Positions 37,284 through 45,679 of a stretch of 64,000 bases of DNA are shown one piece after another. Under the pieces are notes generated by a model. That model was not told the DNA's origin. It searched no databases and worked only from the letters and a program-made list of their open reading frames with translations. A program made the translations under genes and the position numbers. The stretch spans positions 434,001-498,000 of the forward strand of contig NZ_JAASAF010000001.1 in assembly GCF_012726195.1 (NCBI RefSeq). The letters run 5' to 3'. The DNA comes from Rhodococcus sp. HNM0563 (GTDB lineage Bacteria; Actinomycetota; Actinomycetes; Mycobacteriales; Mycobacteriaceae). The number at the start of each line of letters is the position of its first letter. Position 1 is the stretch's first letter.

Positions 37284-37350
37284 CTTTCCCCCACGTTCTC
37301 GGGTTTCCTCGCGTCGACAACCTGAGGAGACCCGAGTAAGCGGGGGAAGG
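37284..37350. ncRNA. Long nested hairpin between two tRNA genes
   Basis: Outer arms CTTTCCCCC and GGGGGAAGG (one G-T pair) and inner arms CTCGGGTTTCCTC and GAGGAGACCCGAG (one mismatch that is a wobble in RNA) are nested. A symmetrical 5/5 internal loop separates them and a 13-base apical loop closes the structure, 67 bases in all. The sequence is not a tRNA and has no open frame of note. It could be a structured RNA, a terminator or a processing element; the strand is undetermined. Confidence 0.4.
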
Positions 37351-37462
37351 TTTCTCAGAGGGGTCGCGACCCCCGATGCGTCGGAAGGTATCTGCTGCCG
37401 GGTACCATGCGTACGCGCTGTCCGGTACGGGAGAGTGCTCTGCGGCGACGTGTCGCTGCAGA

Positions 37463-37536
37463 GGGGCGGTAGCTCAGTCGGTTAGAGCCGTGGACTCATA
37501 ATCCATTGGTCGCGGGTTCGAGCCCCGCCCGCCCCA
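37463..37536 (+). tRNA. tRNA-Met (CAT)
   Basis: Acceptor arms GGGGCGG and CCGCCCC pair, the D arm is TAGCTCAGTCGGTTAGAGC, and the anticodon stem GTGGA/TCCAT surrounds loop CTCATAA, anticodon CAT. The first base pair is G-C, unlike the unpaired C1-A72 of initiator tRNA, so it is an elongator Met tRNA (an Ile2 tRNA with modified CAT cannot be fully excluded). CCA is not encoded. Confidence 0.93.
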
Positions 37537-37576
37537 CATCCTCTCTACATCTTTGCGTGCTTTGCTGTCGGGTGTG

Positions 37577-38536
37577 ATGGTGACGGCGTTTCGGTGGGCT
37601 GCGGCGGTCGTGGCGGGTCTCGCGACCCTCGTCGGCGCGGTCGGGGTCGGGTTGCACTACAGCACCTCGTCGGCGCGACTTCCTGTCCTCGCGGCATCCG
37701 CGGCGTCGTACCTCATGGTGGGTGCTGTGGTCGGCGCGGTGGTCTTCGCGCTGTTGCGGTATCGCGTTGCTACCGCGGTGGCGCTGCTGATCGTCGTCGC
37801 CGCAGTGTGGATCCAGGCGCCCCGATACATCGGGGAATCGGCCGGTGGCGGGGGAGAGGTGCTCACCGTGATGCAGGCCAACGTTCTCTTCGGTGAAGCC
37901 GATCCGGCAACTGTGGTCTCCGAAGTCGAGGAGCGCCGCGTCGATCTGCTGACCGTGAGTGAGCTGACACCCGAAGCGGTCGAAGCCTATGCGCGCGAAG
38001 GCCTCGATCGGATGTTGCCGTATCACTTCGTGTCGCCGGAGCCCGGTGCGGGCGGGACCGGGATCTGGAGCCGGTACCCGCTGTCCGACGAGGTCGAGTA
38101 CGACGGCTTCGTCATGAACCAGGTTTCGGCGACGGCAGCCGTGCCAGGGGGCGGCCCCGTCGCTGTCTACGCGTTCCATCCGGTGCCGCCGGTCTACGAC
38201 ACCCACGTCTGGGCAGATGAATTGTCACGCCTGCAAGGGATACTCGAATCTGCGCCACCGGCGGTCCCGGTGGTCGTAGGAGCGGACTTCAACGCGACCT
38301 ATGACCACACGCAGTACCGGGCGATGCTCAGCGGCCGCCTCCGGGACACTGCAGAACAGGTGGGCGCAGGTTTTCTGTTCACCTACCCGACCGACAAGCG
38401 GATTCCGCCGCTGGTCGGCATCGACCACATCCTTGTTGCTGGGGGACGTGCGACGTCCGTGGAGACAGTGACGCTGCCAGGGTCGGATCACCGGGCGGTG
38501 GTCGCGCAGATTCGGCTCGACCGGCCGCCGCGATGA
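37577..38536 (+). CDS. Membrane-anchored endonuclease/exonuclease/phosphatase family protein
   Basis: This 319-residue protein has three N-terminal hydrophobic helices (VVAGLATLVGAVGVGL, AASYLMVGAVVGAVVFALL, VATAVALLIVVAAVWI). An extracytoplasmic EEP domain starts near residue 95: VMQANVLFGEAD, LTVSELTPEAVEA (catalytic Glu), VVGADFNATYDH and LPGSDHRAVVAQI (catalytic Asp-His). Members include phosphodiesterases and sphingomyelinase-like enzymes; the substrate is unknown. ATG 37577 is preferred over nearby in-frame GTG/TTG codons. It ends ten bases before the convergent solute-binding gene. Confidence 0.85.
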   Translation: MVTAFRWAAAVVAGLATLVGAVGVGLHYSTSSARLPVLAASAASYLMVGAVVGAVVFALLRYRVATAVALLIVVAAVWIQAPRYIGESAGGGGEVLTVMQANVLFGEADPATVVSEVEERRVDLLTVSELTPEAVEAYAREGLDRMLPYHFVSPEPGAGGTGIWSRYPLSDEVEYDGFVMNQVSATAAVPGGGPVAVYAFHPVPPVYDTHVWADELSRLQGILESAPPAVPVVVGADFNATYDHTQYRAMLSGRLRDTAEQVGAGFLFTYPTDKRIPPLVGIDHILVAGGRATSVETVTLPGSDHRAVVAQIRLDRPPR

Positions 38537-38546
38537 CGGCGTCGGA

Positions 38547-40127
38547 TCACTCCGAGATCCACATGCCGTCGGGTAGTGGTGATCCCATGCCGTAGAGACG
38601 GACTCCGTGAATGTCGGTGCCGGAGATCGTGGCGGGAGGGGACTGGATGAACCAGACCCCGGGGACGAGTTCGGTCAGCCGCTTCTGGGCAGCGTCGTAC
38701 GCGGCCTTTCGCTCCTCTGTTGTGGTGCCGACTCGACCTGCCTCCAGGGCGGCATCGAGCTGATCGTCGTCGATACCTGTGGTGTTTCCCTGCGAACTGC
38801 TGTGGAAGGCGGACCAGAGGGGGCCATCCGGATCCTGGATGTTGGCGGACGAGATGGTCATGTCGAAGTCTCGCGAGTTGACTCGTGTTTGCGCTGCGGC
38901 GAAGTCGAGGGTTTCCACCGCGACCTCGACGTTGTCGAACGCGCGCAGCTGCGCCTGCAGTGCTTCTGCCGCCGCTCTGGATTCGACCAGGGAGTAGGTC
39001 GTGAAGGTGAAGGACAGCGGCTTGCCTTCTGCGGCGAGCTCGTCGAACAAGCGTTGTGCCTCTTCGGCATCGCTCTGCTGGAGCGAGATGTCCTCGTAAA
39101 AGGGTGATCCCTCGGGGAAGAGGGTCTGCGGGACGACGCCGGTGCCTTCGAAAGCGACAAGGTTGACGTTTTCCATGTCGGCGGCCAGGTTCACGGCTCG
39201 TCGGGCGCGTTCGTCGTCGAACGGAGCGCGGCGGGTGTTCATGGCGAAGTACTGGCCGCCACCCATCGGAACGATCTCCGTGTCGAGGCCGAGGTCGTCC
39301 GCTCTGGACAGGTTCAGCCAATTCGATTCCGACGCGAGATCCGTGCCCCCGGTGGACAGTGTGTTGAGGCGTTGATCGGCGGCAGGAACCGTGCGCAGCG
39401 TGATTCCATCCAGATAGGGTCGGGGTGCGTCCCAGTATCCGGGGTTCTCGACCAGCTGGATGACGTCCTGACGGGCCCATTCGGTGAGAGTGAACGGACC
39501 TGCGCCGACCGGATTCTTGTCGAACGCCTCCCTGCCCTGTTCGAGGGCGGTCGGCGATGCGATCCAGTTGAGGGCGGACACGAGCAGGGAATTCGGGAAG
39601 TTCGGGTTCGGCGACACCAGCGTCACGGTCAACGTCTCTGCGTCCACGGCCTGCACGTCGGCGATCTGTTCGGCCTGACGGAACGACGCCGAACCCCTGC
39701 TCGGGTCGCGTAGCCGATCCCAGTTGTACTCGACTGCGGCAGCATCGAGCGGAGTCCCGTCAGTGAACATCAGTCCAGGGCGTAGTTTCAGGGTGAACGT
39801 CTGCCCGCCATCGTCGGTCGAGAAATCGGTGGCCATCGAATACTCGATTTCCTGCGTCTCGACATTGTTGGTGATCAACGTGCCGTACAGGGCATTGCCC
39901 AGCAGCGGGGAGTGTGTCCAGACGTTGGAGATGTCCGACGGATCGAGGCTGATCGGCTCTCTGCCCTGGATCGCCTGCAGTGTGCCGCCGGCGACCGGAT
40001 CGCCCACCGGAGCATCGCTGCCACCGGAACCGTTTCCGCTCTCGGGAGCACTGCAGGAGGTGAGCGCCAACGTAGCTGAGCACAAGGCGGCGACCGCCGC
40101 GGAGATGAGACGCTTGCGTCTGATCAT
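38547..40127 (-). CDS. ABC transporter solute-binding lipoprotein (SBP family 5)
   Basis: This 526-residue extracytoplasmic binding protein of the peptide/nickel (family 5) type has a signal peptide with lipobox ALTSC (Cys25), then GGTLQAIQGREPISLDPSDISNV, typical of the family, and the FTLKLRPGLMFTDGTPLDAAAVEYNWDR signature. It is the last gene of the leftward monooxygenase-SDR operon. No permease or ATPase gene of an Opp/Dpp type is adjacent, so it must use subunits encoded elsewhere or act as a receptor only. GAGAGGTAACC precedes the ATG. It may capture the organic substrate degraded by the operon. Confidence 0.92.
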   Translation of the reverse strand: MIRRKRLISAAVAALCSATLALTSCSAPESGNGSGGSDAPVGDPVAGGTLQAIQGREPISLDPSDISNVWTHSPLLGNALYGTLITNNVETQEIEYSMATDFSTDDGGQTFTLKLRPGLMFTDGTPLDAAAVEYNWDRLRDPSRGSASFRQAEQIADVQAVDAETLTVTLVSPNPNFPNSLLVSALNWIASPTALEQGREAFDKNPVGAGPFTLTEWARQDVIQLVENPGYWDAPRPYLDGITLRTVPAADQRLNTLSTGGTDLASESNWLNLSRADDLGLDTEIVPMGGGQYFAMNTRRAPFDDERARRAVNLAADMENVNLVAFEGTGVVPQTLFPEGSPFYEDISLQQSDAEEAQRLFDELAAEGKPLSFTFTTYSLVESRAAAEALQAQLRAFDNVEVAVETLDFAAAQTRVNSRDFDMTISSANIQDPDGPLWSAFHSSSQGNTTGIDDDQLDAALEAGRVGTTTEERKAAYDAAQKRLTELVPGVWFIQSPPATISGTDIHGVRLYGMGSPLPDGMWISE

Positions 40128-40194
40128 CGGTTACCTCTCGTAGGGCGGGATGCAATGAACGTGGTGGGGGTGCGTGCTCCCTGCGATGCCCGGG

Positions 40195-40965
40195 TCACAT
40201 CGGATCCCGGTGCGGACCGGCGAGCTGGCCACCGTCGACGACGAGGGATGTGCCTGTGCAGTACGAGCTCTCGTCCGATGCGAAGAACAGGACGGCGTTC
40301 GCGATGTCCTCCGGCGTACCGAATCGGGTGATCGGTTGCTTCTGGATCGCCGATTCGAGCCGGGCTTTCACCGCCCCGGTGTGCTTGGCCGTCATCGGCG
40401 TCCGGATGAATCCCGGGTGGACCGAGTTGATGCGCACGTTGTGGGGGCCGCCTTCGAAGGCCACCGTTCTGGTCAGGCCTGTGACCGCGAACTTCGATGC
40501 GGCATACGACGTCATCCCTTCGACACCGACGAGTCCGTCGATCGACGAGATGTTGACGATGGACCCGCCACCATGCGCTCCCATGACCGGCAGTGCGGCG
40601 CGGGTACCCATCCACACCGACGAGAGATTGAGATCGAGGATCGCGCGGTGCCCCTCGTAGACTTCGTCGACGATCTTGCCGACACCGCGTCCGCCTCCTG
40701 CATTGTTGACAAGCACATCGAGTGGCGCGAAATGCGCGCTCGTCGTCGCCAGTAGATGAGTCCAATCGCCTTGGTCGGTGACGTCCGCGTGGACGAACAG
40801 CGCAGCCGAGCCCAATTCGTCGGCGACGGTCTTCCCCCGTTGATCGTCGACATCGGCGATGACGACACGCGCTCCCTCACCGATGAACCGCCGCACGGAG
40901 GCCTCGCCGATGCCGCTGGCGCCGCCCGTGACCACTGCAACCTTGCCTTGAAGTCTTCCGCTCAT
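40195..40965 (-). CDS. Short-chain dehydrogenase/reductase (SDR 1)
   Basis: This 256-residue classical SDR has the cofactor motif TGGASGIG (13-20), NNAG (87-90), a catalytic Ser at 140/141 and Tyr154-x3-Lys158 (YAASK). Asp at the end of the second strand (ADVDDQ) suggests NAD(H) rather than NADP(H). It is one of three different SDRs in a row between the Baeyer-Villiger monooxygenase and the binding protein, and probably interconverts a secondary alcohol and ketone in the same pathway. Substrate unknown. Confidence 0.92.
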   Translation of the reverse strand: MSGRLQGKVAVVTGGASGIGEASVRRFIGEGARVVIADVDDQRGKTVADELGSAALFVHADVTDQGDWTHLLATTSAHFAPLDVLVNNAGGGRGVGKIVDEVYEGHRAILDLNLSSVWMGTRAALPVMGAHGGGSIVNISSIDGLVGVEGMTSYAASKFAVTGLTRTVAFEGGPHNVRINSVHPGFIRTPMTAKHTGAVKARLESAIQKQPITRFGTPEDIANAVLFFASDESSYCTGTSLVVDGGQLAGPHRDPM

Positions 40966-41017
40966 GTGAGGCTCTCCTCGTCTGTGGGACCTACGGATAC
41001 TCGGATCTGCTCGACGC

Positions 41018-41812
41018 TCACGCCATGAACGATCCGCCGTTGATCCGCACTACCTGGCCGGTGACGAACGAGCCTGCCCCCGAAGCAAGTTGAAGAACGG
41101 TCAACGCTATGTCGCGGGTAGTGCCGACGACCCCGAGCGGCGACGCCGCGGCCATCATCTGCACATACGCAGCCCGCTTCTCGTCGTCGACAATGCCGTC
41201 GGTGTCGGTCCAGTGCTGGTTGGTCATACCCGTTTCGACCCATCCGGGTGCGATGGAGTTGACTCGGATACCTGCGGGCGCGAGTTCCAAGGCGAAGGTG
41301 CGGGTGGCTTGGACGATCGCGCCCTTGGACATCGCATACGTGATTCGTCCGGGGCTGGTGCGGTCGATGATGCTCGAGGCGAGGTTGATGATGCTCCCGC
41401 CGGAATTCATGACCCGGCCCGCAGCCTGGCATGCGTAGAAAGTGCCGCCGACATTGATCCGGAGGACGCGGTCGAGCTCATCGGGAGTCACGTCGAGCGC
41501 ATTTCGCATGACCATGATCCCCGCGGCGTTGACGAGGATGTCGAGGTGCCCGTATTCCGCGACGGTTTCGTCGACGACGCGCGCTACCGCTACGGGGTCG
41601 GACACGTCCAGGCGCTGTGTGGCGATCGGGGATTGCTGCTCTTCGCCGTGTGCGCGTGTCTCCGCGAGACCGGCCTCGTTCACGTCGGTCGCGACGACGT
41701 GCGCGCCCGCTGCCGCAAGGACGAGCGCAGCCTCCCGGCCTATGCCGCTACCGCCGCCGGTGACGAGCGCGACCTTCCCGGTGACGAGGAATGCGTCGGT
41801 GATCGAGGGCAT
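41018..41812 (-). CDS. Short-chain dehydrogenase/reductase (SDR 2)
   Basis: This 264-residue classical SDR has TGGGSGIG at 18-25, NAAG at 95-98, Ser146/147 and Tyr159-x3-Lys163 (YAMSK). The second strand ends in VATDVNE, so NAD(H) is likely. The ATG at 41812 is chosen because the 12-residue upstream extension overlaps the previous gene; seven bases separate it from SDR 3. It is clearly a different paralogue from its neighbours, so the operon encodes several successive or parallel alcohol/ketone steps. Confidence 0.92.
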   Translation of the reverse strand: MPSITDAFLVTGKVALVTGGGSGIGREAALVLAAAGAHVVATDVNEAGLAETRAHGEEQQSPIATQRLDVSDPVAVARVVDETVAEYGHLDILVNAAGIMVMRNALDVTPDELDRVLRINVGGTFYACQAAGRVMNSGGSIINLASSIIDRTSPGRITYAMSKGAIVQATRTFALELAPAGIRVNSIAPGWVETGMTNQHWTDTDGIVDDEKRAAYVQMMAAASPLGVVGTTRDIALTVLQLASGAGSFVTGQVVRINGGSFMA

Positions 41813-41819
41813 GCCGTCC

Positions 41820-42647
41820 TCAGTCCTGCGTGGCATTGGAGAAGGCAATGTTCCGGCCGATGTGTTCTTCCTTCATGCCCCACGGGCTCAATGCCAGTGC
41901 ACCTCCGTCGACGACGAGGGTTTGGCCGGTGACCTTCGCGGACAGTCGCGATGCGAGAAACAGCACGGCGTCGGCGATGTCGCGGCCCCGTGGCGGCGCG
42001 AGAGCATTGACGACATCCTCACCGAAGGCAACCTCGGGAAGATCCCAGTTTCCGCCTCCGACGTTGCCCGGTGCGACCGAGTTGACCCGCACGCCGTCCT
42101 TGCCGTACTCGTCCGCGAATGTCTTCACGAGCGACATGACGCCGGCTTTGGCGGCGCCGTATGCAGCGTGGAACCGCGACGAGCCGATCCCGTCGACCGA
42201 GGTCAGCGCTATGAGCGATCCGCCTCGTTCGTTGGCTGCGAGATGTGGGACGGCCGCTTTGAAGACGTAGAAGACCTGCGTGAGGTTGACCAGGAGCTGC
42301 GCGTTCCACTCGTCGTCGGAGAACTCGGCGGCCTTGCTCCACATGGCCTGACCGACTATGTCGACGCACACATCGAGGCCGCCCATCCGGGAGGTGGCCT
42401 CGTCGACCGCGCGACGAGCTCGATCGGAGTCGAGCACGTCGGCGACGATCGCAAATGCCTTGCCGCCTTCGTCGTTGATCTCACGGACGATCCGCTCGGC
42501 CCGTTCAGCGTTCTTGTCGACACACGCCACGGTGGCGCCGGCGCGGGCCAATTGCAGTGCCGAGCCGCGGCCGTGTCCGGCACGCATCGGCACGAACCCG
42601 GCGCCGATGACGATGGCCCGGGCGCCGTCCAAACCTAGATCGATCAT
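41820..42647 (-). CDS. Atypical short-chain dehydrogenase/reductase (SDR 3)
   Basis: This 275-residue SDR-fold protein keeps the catalytic Asn121, Ser150 and Tyr163-x3-Lys167 (YGAAK). Its glycine-rich turn is altered: instead of TGxxxGxG it reads GAGFVPMRAGHGRG (15-28), about six residues longer, and the NNAG motif is replaced by DIVG (96-99). The C-terminal end KEEHIGRNIAFSNATQD is also unusual. AAGAGAG precedes the ATG, 40 bases after the monooxygenase stop. It is probably still an oxidoreductase, but cofactor binding may differ. Confidence 0.88.
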   Translation of the reverse strand: MIDLGLDGARAIVIGAGFVPMRAGHGRGSALQLARAGATVACVDKNAERAERIVREINDEGGKAFAIVADVLDSDRARRAVDEATSRMGGLDVCVDIVGQAMWSKAAEFSDDEWNAQLLVNLTQVFYVFKAAVPHLAANERGGSLIALTSVDGIGSSRFHAAYGAAKAGVMSLVKTFADEYGKDGVRVNSVAPGNVGGGNWDLPEVAFGEDVVNALAPPRGRDIADAVLFLASRLSAKVTGQTLVVDGGALALSPWGMKEEHIGRNIAFSNATQD

Positions 42648-42687
42648 GTGGGTGCAACTCTCTTGTCGGTGGAGTGGGTGTGCCGGA

Positions 42688-44658
42688 TCAGGACACCGTG
42701 ACGAACGATGGCTGTTCTTCTTCGGTGTTCGTGCCGGAATGGATTCGGGTGAACACGAAGTCGTCACGAGAGAAGCCGAGGAAGCGTGTCGCGAGGTCGA
42801 GGCCCGGCAGGGGGGTGCTCGTGCTGAGCCTGCCGTGTTCGTTGACGTAGTAGTTCTTCTCCGGGTTCGCGGCGGGATCGAGCCAGATGAGCCTGCTCGC
42901 TTCGTCGTCGACCGCGTTGTTGTACTCCCAGAACGCGGCATCGGTCACCTCGGCGCAATGATGGCCGTCCTCGATGACCGCAATCATGACCCGGGCGATG
43001 TACCCGACCCACGACTCCATCCACGCGGGAAGGCCGCCGAGTCCTATTCCACCGCCCGTCGCCGGCTGCGCGTTGGGGCCGTAGAGCACGAACATGTTCG
43101 GGAACTCCGGGATGGCCAGCCCCTGGAAAGCGCGGGGGCCTCCGTCCAGGTTCCATCGATCCTCGATGTGTACACCGTCGCGGCCGCGGAAATCGATGGG
43201 CCAGAGCCACTTCGTGACTTCGAATCCGACGGCGGTCAGAACGAGATCGACCTCGCGGACGGTGCCGTCGGAGGTGACGATGCCGGTGTCGGTGAACTTC
43301 ACGATGCCGTCCGTCACCAGTTCGACGTTGTCGCGGGTCAGGGACCGGTACCACTTGTTGTCCACGACCGGACGACGTGCTGCCGGCGTGTAGTCGGGGA
43401 TGAGGCGCTCGACGAGATCCGATCGATCGTCGACCTGAGTTCGGATGTACTGGGTCAGGTTCGCCCGGAGTTTGTCGTTGCTCTCGCTGAACTGACCTCC
43501 GGCGGCGCGCCATTCGGGATCGGGCGTGATTGTGCCGCGGGGGTCGGCGGGCTTGAGGGCGGTGGTGCGGGCCCAGTTCCAGTAGTGCGGAATATTGTCG
43601 AGCACCCACCGCATTTCCTCGGTCACCGGTTCGCCGTAGCCTTCGCGTGGTGCGATCCACTGCGGAGTTCGCTGGAACACATAGACCTGGTCGGCGCCCT
43701 CGGCGATCCGGGCCAGTAGTTGGACGCCGGTGGAGCCGTTGCCGATGATCGCGGCGGTCTTGCCTTCGACGGTGTGCCCTTCGGTCCACTCGGTCGTGTG
43801 GAGAATCTCGCCCGTGAAGTCGTCGATACCGTCCGTGTCCAGCTTTTTCGGGGTGGAGAACAGTCCGGTGGCCGTGACGGTGAAATTGCAGGTCACGGTT
43901 TCGGTCTTGCCGGTCGCGTCGGTCACGAGTAGAGACCACGTGGCGGTCTCCTGGTCGAAGTCGGCCGACAGAACTTCATGTTCGAAGCGAATGCGGTCGT
44001 ATACGCCGTAGGTCTTTGCGACCGTCTCGATGTAGCGGCGCACTTCGGGTTGCCGCGCGTACTGCTCCGACCAGGGATAGTTCTTCACGAAGCTGTATTC
44101 GTAGGTGGTACTGGCAGTGTCGACGCGCGCATCCGGGTAGGTGTTGATTGCCCAGGTTCCTCCGACATCCGGGCGTCGCTCGTAGATCACGTACGAGATC
44201 CCGAGTTGTTCGAGTTGTACGCCCATCGCAATGCCGCAGAGTCCGGCTCCGACGATGACGGCGCTGAAGTCGTCCGCGCGTCGGGGACGCTCACGGCTCC
44301 ATTGCGAGAAGACCGGAAACTCCTCGAGGGCAGGCATCGTCCGTGCGACGAAGAACTCCTCGTCCGTGAGTTCCTGCCCGAGTGCGAGTTCCATCATCGT
44401 GCGTACCCGGTTCTCGTCCAATTGCTCGGGGACATAGTCGGCAGCTTCCGTTGCCACGAACTTCTCGGCCCGTCGGAGTAGTTCTTCGCGGTGTTCCTCC
44501 GCGATGGTCATCTCGAATGCGGCGCCGCTGCGAATCGGGACGAGTTCGAGTTTCATCGCGGCGAGGGCCGGGTCGCCGGTGGCGTGAAGCAACGCCAACC
44601 GCAAGGCGTGGAGATTAGAACCGGCCAGAGCGCGTCGAATGAATGTATTTTCTTCCAC
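42688..44658 (-). CDS. Baeyer-Villiger monooxygenase (FAD, NADPH), N-terminally extended
   Basis: This 656-residue flavoprotein inserts oxygen next to a ketone to give an ester or lactone. FAD motif GAGLCG is at 137-142, the type I Baeyer-Villiger fingerprints GGTWAINTYPDARVD (167-180) and FTGEILHTTEW (281-291) are both present, and the NADPH motif GNGSTG is at 306-311. An N-terminal extension of about 130 residues precedes the FAD domain, as in 4-hydroxyacetophenone monooxygenase-type enzymes. The GTG start has an AGAGA-type ribosome site. It is the first gene of the operon, divergent from an IclR regulator. Confidence 0.94.
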   Translation of the reverse strand: MEENTFIRRALAGSNLHALRLALLHATGDPALAAMKLELVPIRSGAAFEMTIAEEHREELLRRAEKFVATEAADYVPEQLDENRVRTMMELALGQELTDEEFFVARTMPALEEFPVFSQWSRERPRRADDFSAVIVGAGLCGIAMGVQLEQLGISYVIYERRPDVGGTWAINTYPDARVDTASTTYEYSFVKNYPWSEQYARQPEVRRYIETVAKTYGVYDRIRFEHEVLSADFDQETATWSLLVTDATGKTETVTCNFTVTATGLFSTPKKLDTDGIDDFTGEILHTTEWTEGHTVEGKTAAIIGNGSTGVQLLARIAEGADQVYVFQRTPQWIAPREGYGEPVTEEMRWVLDNIPHYWNWARTTALKPADPRGTITPDPEWRAAGGQFSESNDKLRANLTQYIRTQVDDRSDLVERLIPDYTPAARRPVVDNKWYRSLTRDNVELVTDGIVKFTDTGIVTSDGTVREVDLVLTAVGFEVTKWLWPIDFRGRDGVHIEDRWNLDGGPRAFQGLAIPEFPNMFVLYGPNAQPATGGGIGLGGLPAWMESWVGYIARVMIAVIEDGHHCAEVTDAAFWEYNNAVDDEASRLIWLDPAANPEKNYYVNEHGRLSTSTPLPGLDLATRFLGFSRDDFVFTRIHSGTNTEEEQPSFVTVS

Positions 44659-44666
44659 CGGAGTCT

Positions 44667-44686
44667 CTTTTCAGTATATCGAAAAG
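44667..44686. promoter_or_regulatory. Candidate IclR operator between monooxygenase and iclR
   Basis: CTTTTC and GAAAAG with an 8-base spacer (AGTATATC) form a perfect inverted repeat nine bases before the monooxygenase start codon and 74 before the IclR gene. The AT-rich spacer and position fit an operator that controls the catabolic operon. IclR binding is inference. Confidence 0.5.
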
Positions 44687-44759
44687 TGTTTCAGGACTTG
44701 GTGGAATACGCTAGCGTCAGCTGGTATCGACGTCAACGATCTTCGAGAAAAGGATGTGG

Positions 44760-45656
44760 ATGGCTCTCTCGGCGCGTCGCGCACTTCAAGTGCTCGACTT
44801 CCTCACCGCGAATCAGCGGGGCACGTTCACGCTGAGCGAGCTCTCCCGGGCGCTGGATGTGAGCCCCGGATCGATGTTCGCGGTGCTCAAGGTGATGAAC
44901 GATGAGGGATACGTCTCGCGGCATCCGCGTCACAAGACGTACACACTCGGTCCTGCCGCGGCGGCGGTCGGCCATGCGGCAGCCGACGCCCTCCCCGTCA
45001 TCGACCTCGCTCGTATCGAGATGGTCAACCTGGCCGAGGCCACGGGTCTCGAATGCTCCGGCACGGTCCAAGTGGGACGTGACGTGCTCTGCATTGCGGT
45101 GGAGGGAAAGCCGACAGGGCGATCGGTCGAGCTTGCGCCGGGGCAGCGCATTCCGCTTCAGCCACCGATCGGGCAGCCGTTCCTGGCGTGGATGCCGCCG
45201 GCGGAAGGGCGCGAATGGATCGCGGAACTACCCGAGGAACTGCAGGAACGCGTCGCCGAGTATCTCCGAGCATACGGTTCGGTGGTTCGGCAGCGGGGTT
45301 ATTCGATCGGACTCGACGACCTGCGTCCCGGTCGGCCCTCGGTGTCGCAGAAGCTGGCGGAGCGTCCGAACGATCGCGATCTGCGAGAATCCCTGCTGGA
45401 GCAGTTCTTCGAGCAGCTGCCCGACTACGCGGTGCTGGAGTTCGAGCCGGACGCCGTGTACAACATAGGAAACATTGCGGTTCCCGTGTTCGATCCCGAT
45501 GGGCGCGTTGCGTTCTGCCTCACGCTTCTTCACCTCGGTGAGATGGACGGCAGGTCGATTCCCGCTGCCGCGCAACCGGTGATTGCGTCGGCTCAGCTCC
45601 TGACCCGGCAGATCGGCGGCCGTGCGCCGAACCATGATTGGGGCGAGCCGCTCTGA
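44760..45656 (+). CDS. IclR-family transcriptional regulator
   Basis: This 298-residue regulator has an N-terminal winged helix (ALQVLDFLTANQRGTFTLSELSRALDVSPGSMFAVLKVMNDEGYV) and a C-terminal GAF-like effector domain. IclR proteins commonly control catabolic operons of aromatic or alicyclic compounds and bind pathway intermediates. It is divergent from the monooxygenase operon and 23 bases upstream of an esterase-type hydrolase, so it may regulate both transcripts. The ATG at 44760 is preferred because AAAAGG lies six bases ahead; an ATG six bases earlier is in frame. Confidence 0.93.
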   Translation: MALSARRALQVLDFLTANQRGTFTLSELSRALDVSPGSMFAVLKVMNDEGYVSRHPRHKTYTLGPAAAAVGHAAADALPVIDLARIEMVNLAEATGLECSGTVQVGRDVLCIAVEGKPTGRSVELAPGQRIPLQPPIGQPFLAWMPPAEGREWIAELPEELQERVAEYLRAYGSVVRQRGYSIGLDDLRPGRPSVSQKLAERPNDRDLRESLLEQFFEQLPDYAVLEFEPDAVYNIGNIAVPVFDPDGRVAFCLTLLHLGEMDGRSIPAAAQPVIASAQLLTRQIGGRAPNHDWGEPL

Positions 45657-45679
45657 CGATGTGACAAACGAGGATGGTT

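Noticed and set aside
37018-37485. Open frame reading through tRNA-Asn (PVAQLAEHSTVNRRVAGSSPAGG-type product)
   Set aside because: This is the well-known artefact peptide of a tRNA gene sequence; the tRNA folds perfectly.
41018-42647. Frameshifted or duplicated SDR genes
   Set aside because: SDR 2 and SDR 3 each have a complete catalytic set and different sequences; the seven-base gap is a normal operon junction.
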